Positions 31,950-36,472 of a stretch of DNA of 36,472 bases are shown one piece after another. This DNA comes from Candidatus Thermoplasmatota archaeon (lineage in GTDB: Archaea > Thermoplasmatota > Thermoplasmata > RBG-16-68-12 > JAGMCJ01). Within the stretch, counting starts at the first letter, position 1, and each line of letters begins with the position of its first letter. A program made the position numbers and the translations under genes. The stretch is taken from the NCBI GenBank assembly GCA_022848865.1, contig JAJISE010000017.1:1-36472 (forward strand). Reading direction: 5' to 3'. The notes under the pieces were generated by a model. It did not search any database. It was not told where the DNA came from and was given only the letters and a program-made list of their open reading frames with translations.

Positions 31950-32507
31950 TCAAGCCAAATGCTCAATCAGTATTCTTATTCCAATACCGATCAGAATGAG
32001 GCCTCCCGCGATCCCGATCTTCTTCTCAAACAGATGACCAACCTTATTACCCACAAAAACGCCCAGTAAGGACAGCAGAAATGTCACGACTCCGATGATT
32101 ATGATTGGGGTCACGATCGAAACCTCCAGGAAAGCGAAAGTTATGCCAACGGCCAAAGCATCGATACTCGTGGCGATGGATAACATCAGCAGAAGATAGA
32201 CATTCATGGGGTCGATCACCTTCTCTCTTGATTCGAGTCTGATGGACTCATATATCATCTTGCAGCCTATCAAACTCAGAAGAGCAAAGGCTATCCAATG
32301 GTCAATGCCAGAAATGAGATCCGTCAAGCTGAGTCCTGCCAGCCATCCTAATACTGGCATTAGGGCTTGGAACGATCCGAAGAATACCGCGATCTTCAGG
32401 GCTTTGCTGATCTTCAGTTCTCTCATTTCCAATCCGCTCGTGATGGATACGGCAAGGGAATCCATCGCCAGTCCAATTGCGATCAGCACCATTGTCAGTA
32501 TGTCCAT
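31950..32507 (-). CDS. mntP: Manganese efflux pump MntP
   Basis: The 185-residue protein has the six membrane helices and two internal repeats of MntP (formerly DUF204/YebN): GLAMDSLAVSITSGLE in the first half and ATSIDALAVGITFAFLE in the second, each with the key Asp. It exports Mn(II). In bacteria mntP is often controlled by a Mn riboswitch; I saw no convincing one upstream here. The 240 bases upstream, at 32508-32747, hold only chance ORFs. Confidence 0.93.
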   Translation of the reverse strand: MDILTMVLIAIGLAMDSLAVSITSGLEMRELKISKALKIAVFFGSFQALMPVLGWLAGLSLTDLISGIDHWIAFALLSLIGCKMIYESIRLESREKVIDPMNVYLLLMLSIATSIDALAVGITFAFLEVSIVTPIIIIGVVTFLLSLLGVFVGNKVGHLFEKKIGIAGGLILIGIGIRILIEHLA

Positions 32508-32747
32508 CAGACATCACATCATACGATCCACCTTGCTTAATGTCCTGAGAATAGAATAGGTTTGCCCATACGCGAGTGTGGGGATGTTCTCCCTTTCCTG
32601 TCTCATCAAGCCCCAGTCGCATCTCTGGAGGCCGGTGTCAAGGTTGCCTCCCACTTTGACCCTTCGAAAAGAAGTAAAGGATACATGATGTGGAGAATGA
32701 TTTGTCGTAGGGATTACTGAGGACTTCAAGGGCAATATCAGCAAGGT

Positions 32748-33359
32748 CTATGCAAATCCATGGGATAACAGGACGAACACCCCAAGGATCAGAAGTAATG
32801 TCCCAATGACGATCCTCTCGTTTTCCTCCAACCAGTGAGAGTGGATCCTCTTGTATCCGATCATAGTGAGGTATATGAGAAGCAGCATTCCCCCGATGGT
32901 CGTCAGTGCGACTATCACCACAAGGACTGCAAGGACCGCGCCTCCGTAGGGGCTGGCCGCGAAGAAGACGGGGATCATGGCCTCACATGGCGAGAACGTC
33001 AGCATGATGAAGAGCGAGAGCGCAGTAGCCTTGTCGGGAACCTCCGTGTGATGTTGCTTCTTCCTGAGCCCGAGGATTATGTAGACAACCCCAAACGCGA
33101 TGAGGATGCCGCTCGTCACCGGGAGAAGGAGGACGTCCAATGAGGAGGCTATGAGGCTGCCCGCCAGCGCGACCGCCACGCCGAGCAGGACGGTCATCAG
33201 CACGTGGCCTCCCCCGGCGAAGAACGCGATGCGCAGGATCTTCCTGTCTTCCCAGTTCTGAGCGTTGCCCACCAGCACGAAGGGCAGCCAGTGGTTTGGC
33301 AGTATCGCGTGAAGGACGGATATCGTCACCGCCCCAGCCATCAGTGCATAGACGTCCAT
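32748..33359 (-). CDS. Polytopic membrane protein, putative metal transporter (NicO/UreH-like)
   Basis: The 203-residue protein has six hydrophobic segments and the motifs HAILPNHWLPF at residues 16-26 and FSPCEAMIPVFF near the middle. These resemble the HAxxPDH and PC-type motifs of Ni/Co and related cation transporters of the RcnA/UreH group. A His-rich loop (KKQHHTEV) sits between helices. Metal specificity is unknown. Lying next to mntP, it may belong to metal homeostasis. The promoter has TATA-like TGTATAAGC on the minus strand, about 30 bases upstream of ATG 33359. Confidence 0.7.
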   Translation of the reverse strand: MDVYALMAGAVTISVLHAILPNHWLPFVLVGNAQNWEDRKILRIAFFAGGGHVLMTVLLGVAVALAGSLIASSLDVLLLPVTSGILIAFGVVYIILGLRKKQHHTEVPDKATALSLFIMLTFSPCEAMIPVFFAASPYGGAVLAVLVVIVALTTIGGMLLLIYLTMIGYKRIHSHWLEENERIVIGTLLLILGVFVLLSHGFA

Positions 33360-33580
33360 CGGCTCGTCACGGATATCAGAAGATGCTTATACAATTTGGC
33401 GGACTGATCGAGTTTGCGCGTGAAATCGTGAGGGAAGATGTAGGCGAATCACTCGGTATGTCGCACTCCAATGAGAAGGTCGACATTCGCCTGCCACATC
33501 ATCGAGCTGTATCATCGGTCATGGGCAGACACCGAATCTCCTTGGGCACATGGCCAGGTGAGTGACCTTCCAGACCTTCC

Positions 33581-34501
33581 CTACGAAACTAGGGGAACAC
33601 CCGCAGACTGTCTGATGGAGGCTGTCTTCTTGGACAGTATCCATTGCGCCAGTTCATGGAATCCCCTCTCCACGTTCATTCCGGTTTTGGCGCTAGTGAA
33701 GATGAACGGAGAGCCGATCCTTCGCGAATACTTCGCCACATCCTTCCTGTCAAGATCGAACTGATCCTCCAGGTCCGTCTTGTTGGCAACGATGCACACA
33801 GGCACCTTTCCCGTCGCATGGAAGATGGAAGACTTCCAGCCCTCCAGGCCTCTCAGAGTCTCGTTTCGCGTGACATCGCAGACGGCGAGGACGCCCTGCA
33901 TCCCCTTGAAATGGGACTCCATGCAAAGGTCCGCGATGCTCCTCTCTCCCAGGATGTCCCATATCATCATGTCCACCCTCATCCGCCTGTTGTGCGGGAG
34001 GGGAATGAAGACCTCCTTCTTGGAGACCTTCGCGCCTATCGTCCTGACGTAGGCGTCGTCGAATTGATCCAGGACGAATTTCCTGATCAGACTGGTCTTG
34101 CCTACCGCGGCGTCTCCGACGAGTCCGACCTTGAGCTTCGCCACGCTCTCGTTGTCTCTCTTCATATCGGTCGGAGCCTCGGAGACCACCCTCATCTCGT
34201 AGTCTATGCGAGCCACCTTCAAGAGGTACTTCATCTTGTAGATGGCCGTGTGAACCGCCTTTGCGACGTTCCTGTCACGAGAGGAGAAGGCGTTCTTGGG
34301 AACCGTAAGGGTGAGCCTGTCGTCCTCGAGAATCCAACATTCCGATTCCAGGACGTCGGACACCATTCCCACTATGGAATCCTTTCCCTTGAAGTGAACC
34401 TCGAAGATGATCCTTCCCTCTTTGCTTATCTCCCTCAGGTCTCTGCGCTTTGAGATTCCATCCAGCAGGACCTTCCTGCTTCCGGACCTCGATGATGTCA
34501 T
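33581..34501 (-). CDS. Ras/Rab-like small GTPase with N-terminal extension
   Basis: The 306-residue protein has a small-GTPase domain (about 123-295): G1 GDAAVGKTS at 129-137, G2 Thr154 in YVRTIGAK, G3 WDILGE with DxxG at 182-185, G4 NKTD at 240-243, G5 SAKTG at 270-274. The residue after DxxG is Glu186 instead of the catalytic Gln of Ras, so intrinsic hydrolysis may be slow. The N-terminal 110 residues are beta-rich (RIIFEVHFKGKDSIVGMVSDV, in part; then a helix) and could be a small ligand-binding domain. GGGT six bases before ATG 34501 is the RBS. Confidence 0.85.
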   Translation of the reverse strand: MTSSRSGSRKVLLDGISKRRDLREISKEGRIIFEVHFKGKDSIVGMVSDVLESECWILEDDRLTLTVPKNAFSSRDRNVAKAVHTAIYKMKYLLKVARIDYEMRVVSEAPTDMKRDNESVAKLKVGLVGDAAVGKTSLIRKFVLDQFDDAYVRTIGAKVSKKEVFIPLPHNRRMRVDMMIWDILGERSIADLCMESHFKGMQGVLAVCDVTRNETLRGLEGWKSSIFHATGKVPVCIVANKTDLEDQFDLDRKDVAKYSRRIGSPFIFTSAKTGMNVERGFHELAQWILSKKTASIRQSAGVPLVS

Positions 34502-34766
34502 GGATTCACCCTGCTTTCTTCTGCCGGGATGCCCTCGATTCGACCCTCAGATAAATCTTCCGCCGACATTATCGCCGGCGAGACCGTGTGGTGCTGGAGA
34601 GGTTCGGGGAAGAGAGGAATTCGAACTAGGTGTCGGATGGTAGGGTCTATCCTTGAGATTCACGGTGGCATACGGGATGGGCTGTTATCATTCCTGATAA
34701 CGACGCAGAAGGGATTTAATGGCCAATCCACGACCCCCTCACAAGAATACGAAAGGAGATGTCAAC

Positions 34767-35261
34767 ATGACTAGTCTGGAAGGAAACAGCTTACTGTTCC
34801 TCAAGATAAGAAGCGGTTCCGTAGACGAAGCCGCCTCGGACCTGAGGAACAGACCCGAGATAACGCAGGTGTATCGACTGTTGGGCCACTGGGATATGGT
34901 CGTCTCCGTGAATCTCCCCGAATACGAGAGCCTGAGGGGCTTCGCCGACCACGTGGAAGAGAAGCCGTACTGCGAGAGGGCATCCTTCTATCCCTGCTTC
35001 GAGCAGTGGACGAGGGAGAAACCATCAAAGGCTCCAGTAACCGGATGGGCGATGATCGGGACGACGAAGACGGAAGAGACATTCGAGAAGCTCAAGGAGT
35101 ACGAGCAGGTTTACTGGATGACTCAGACCGGTGGTGACTGCAGCATAATCGTCCACATGGGAGCGAGAGAGCTCGACGAACTGAGCAGTTTCATCACGTC
35201 CGAGATACACAGGATTCCCGGAGTGAACAGAACAGAGACCTATCCATCCGTTCGAGAGTGA
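34767..35261 (+). CDS. Two Lrp/AsnC ligand-binding units without a DNA-binding domain
   Basis: The 164-residue protein holds two RAM-type (AsnC_trans_reg) domains in tandem. The first is LLFLKIRSGSVDEAASDLRN, then YRLLGHWDMVVSVNLPEYESL; the second is GWAMIGTTKTEETFEKLKEY, then MTQTGGDCSIIVHMGARELDELSSFI. The G-x-D/W-D strand patterns recur in both. There is no helix-turn-helix, so it cannot act as a classical Lrp repressor on its own. The start is ATG 34767, six bases after GGAGAT; the upstream in-frame ATG 34719 lies before this RBS and is rejected. Confidence 0.82.
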   Translation: MTSLEGNSLLFLKIRSGSVDEAASDLRNRPEITQVYRLLGHWDMVVSVNLPEYESLRGFADHVEEKPYCERASFYPCFEQWTREKPSKAPVTGWAMIGTTKTEETFEKLKEYEQVYWMTQTGGDCSIIVHMGARELDELSSFITSEIHRIPGVNRTETYPSVRE

Positions 35262-35280
35262 CCTCTTCTCGACACCCAAA

Positions 35281-35315
35281 GGGAGGCTGCTCTACTAATG
35301 TCCGGTCAGCCTCCC
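35281..35315 (+). terminator. Possible terminator hairpin after the Lrp-type gene
   Basis: GGGAGGCTG pairs with CAGCCTCCC, a perfect nine-base-pair stem with a loop of 17. It lies 20 bases past the stop codon. No clean T-run follows, so factor-independent stopping is not assured. Confidence 0.5.
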
Positions 35316-35476
35316 ACCATTCTCTGCGTTGAGATGATTCTAGCGCTAGAGACATCTCACTTCTTTTCGGAGTGCCAGGCTTCCTGCAAGCCCTCACATG
35401 TTCAGGGAGGTGGCCAGAAGGTTCATAACTCGGATGCAGCATGCTGAGTTGCTTAGTTGAGCATCCCTCCACAACA

Positions 35477-35501
35477 TGGGCCGCTTTTCTCAGGCGGCCC
35501 A
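35477..35501 (-). terminator. Possible terminator hairpin between the convergent genes
   Basis: TGGGCCGC pairs with GCGGCCCA, an eight-base-pair stem with a nine-base loop. It lies about 90 bases past the stop of the TPR-like gene on the minus strand, and also follows the other gene on the plus strand. Confidence 0.4.
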
Positions 35502-35589
35502 GTTTCTTCCTGTGCCTTTCCTGAAGACGGCTTGAGAAGATAGGTCTGCAGGTCGTACGAGAAGACAATCGTGGAAATGGATCTCCTCC

Positions 35590-35943
35590 TCAGTAAACAG
35601 AACCAGAGTGTGATGCCTGCACGGCTGTAGCACCCTCGAAGGAATCGATGTCCTCCTTCAATCGCAGGCGCTCCGCAACCTCAGTACAGAGCCGGGACAA
35701 CCTCTCGTGCCCCATCAAGGCGTACAAGGTTGCTTTCAGTCTCCAAACGGAGGGATAGTTTATCTTGACCCTCGTGACCTGGTTGAAACAGTAGAGGGCT
35801 TGCCTGTACTTCTCCAGCCACGCAAGGGTCACCCCTTTCGAGAACCAAGCGTCCACATCCATAAGGTCCATTTCCAGTCTCTTCTGGCATGTCCGAAGGA
35901 GCTTGAGAATATCTTCTCGCTTGTCACGCTCGTTCCTCATCAT
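35590..35943 (-). CDS. TPR-like small protein, copy A
   Basis: The 117-residue helical protein resembles two tetratricopeptide-like hairpins: DVDAWFSKGVTLAWLEKYRQALYCFNQ and YPSVWRLKATLYALMGHERL, with the usual W/L-x2-G/A-x3 pattern and Y-x-A (quoted in part). It is a paralog of the gene at 36001. It probably mediates protein contact; function unknown. Two adjacent ATGs (35943, 35940) could serve as the start. Confidence 0.7.
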   Translation of the reverse strand: MMRNERDKREDILKLLRTCQKRLEMDLMDVDAWFSKGVTLAWLEKYRQALYCFNQVTRVKINYPSVWRLKATLYALMGHERLSRLCTEVAERLRLKEDIDSFEGATAVQASHSGSVY

Positions 35944-36000
35944 CCAGCAATCGTTCTCAGAAGCGATATCCCTTTCCTTCCAGAAATCAAGAATGATAGG

Positions 36001-36294
36001 CTACTTGGATTGCTCCTCAGCCCTTTCCAGACAGAGCCTGGCCATCCTCTCGTTGCCGAGCTGTCCGAATATCTTGGCCTTGAGCATCCAGATCCCCGGG
36101 TAGAAGGGATCTCTCTTCGTGATCACTTCCAGGGTCTCGATGCACTTCTCATAGTCCTCGGTCTTTGCCAGCCAAGCCGCTTTAGCGAACAGCGCGTCCA
36201 GGTCCAACAGGTTCTTCTGCAGCCTTTCTCGGCATTGCCGCTGCCAAATCCTCGTATGGTCCCAATTCCCCTGTTCTGCATCGTTCTTGGACAT
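36001..36294 (-). CDS. TPR-like small protein, copy B
   Basis: The 97-residue paralog of copy A reads QCRERLQKNLLDLDALFAK, then DYEKCIETLEVITKRDPFYP and GIWMLKAKIFGQLGNERMAR. The shared pattern RLxxxLxDxDAxFxK, YPxxWxLKA and GxERxxRLC supports duplication. I start it at ATG 36294, because the in-frame ATG at 36357 overlaps an AT-rich promoter-like stretch (GAGATATACT on the minus strand). The remaining 110 bases to the window end contain no gene. Confidence 0.7.
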   Translation of the reverse strand: MSKNDAEQGNWDHTRIWQRQCRERLQKNLLDLDALFAKAAWLAKTEDYEKCIETLEVITKRDPFYPGIWMLKAKIFGQLGNERMARLCLERAEEQSK

Positions 36295-36472
36295 TAGGGA
36301 GATCACTTGCCCAGGCAAATATCCTGGAGAGGCTTCTGAGAAGAGAGTATATCTCACTTCTTAGGCCGTTATCAGATTCGATATCGACTGCATTGGAATT
36401 GGACAATTCTGGTATCGAATCTGAGTCCTCCAGTGAGCTTGGAACAAGAGGACGGCGGTACGGAAAATGCCG

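Larger units (their letters stand above)
35262..35589. other. Hairpin-rich gap between convergent genes
   Basis: No ORF of note lies here. Four hairpins follow in order: 35281-35315, 35331-35358, 35432-35466 and 35477-35501. The first and last are the strongest and may act as terminators for the two genes that run toward each other. The stretch could also be a structured RNA. Confidence 0.55.

Noticed and set aside
31677-32069. Plus-strand ORF of 130 codons
   Set aside because: It overlaps the end of mntP on the other strand, has no RBS, resembles no protein, and has an unlikely composition.
32508-32747. Possible manganese riboswitch or box C/D RNA upstream of mntP
   Set aside because: A TGATGA-like box is present, but no paired CTGA boxes at proper spacing, and I cannot trace the conserved loops of the yybP-ykoY motif.

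Overview
The window looks like chromosome from a moderately GC-rich archaeon, most likely an uncultured Thermoplasmata-type euryarchaeon (inferred from gene content, not from a search). It carries archaeal L7Ae, S28e and L24e, aIF5B, RpoK, S2, archaeal enolase, TiaS, a tRNA-Glu with a bulge-helix-bulge intron, and TATA-type promoters. Two start types alternate. Lone or first genes are often leaderless, with a TATA box about 25 bases upstream. Internal genes have a GGAGGT-like ribosome binding site (RBS), usually six bases before the start codon.

Layout. 1-5.1 kb: end of a UPF0282 metallo-hydrolase, an unknown protein, a PKD-domain membrane protein, a zinc ribbon, an AlkD-like DNA glycosylase, an LsrF/DhnA-type aldolase with a zinc alcohol dehydrogenase, and tRNA-Glu on the minus strand. 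5.2-10.5 kb: a zinc-ribbon membrane protein with a nitrilase-family amidohydrolase, then rpl7ae-rps28e-rpl24e-ndk, then infB with a tiny Cys/His protein and an acetyltransferase. 10.6-16.4 kb: a KaiC/RAD55-like ATPase, a site-2 protease, an unknown winged-helix-like protein, cutA, and the minus-strand block rpoK-eno-rps2-MEMO. 16.4-25.8 kb: a DUF5679 zinc ribbon, a class III aminotransferase, tiaS, a conserved unknown, an 861-residue coiled-coil protein with a degenerate KaiC domain, a small unknown, an M29-like protein, a lactonase-type metallo-beta-lactamase, and purM. 25.9-29.2 kb: an operon of two thiolase-fold proteins and two DUF35 proteins. 29.2-32 kb: an accessory stretch with a short tandem repeat, a phage-like small protein, two 45-bp repeats around a small membrane protein, and a TIR-like protein. 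32-36.5 kb: mntP, a metal-transporter-like protein, a Ras-like GTPase, a protein of two Lrp/AsnC ligand-binding units, a hairpin-rich gap, and two TPR-like paralogs.

Most notable points: (i) three genes where a good RBS is followed at the normal distance by AUC, ACG or AUU; the tiaS case has no ordinary start that keeps its signature motif; (ii) a thiolase pair in which one partner lacks the nucleophilic cysteine and both lack the usual GHP histidine; (iii) a long coiled-coil protein with a KaiC domain whose Walker A and B motifs are broken; (iv) the repeat-flanked accessory stretch next to a TIR-like gene. All functional statements rest on motif recognition by eye.
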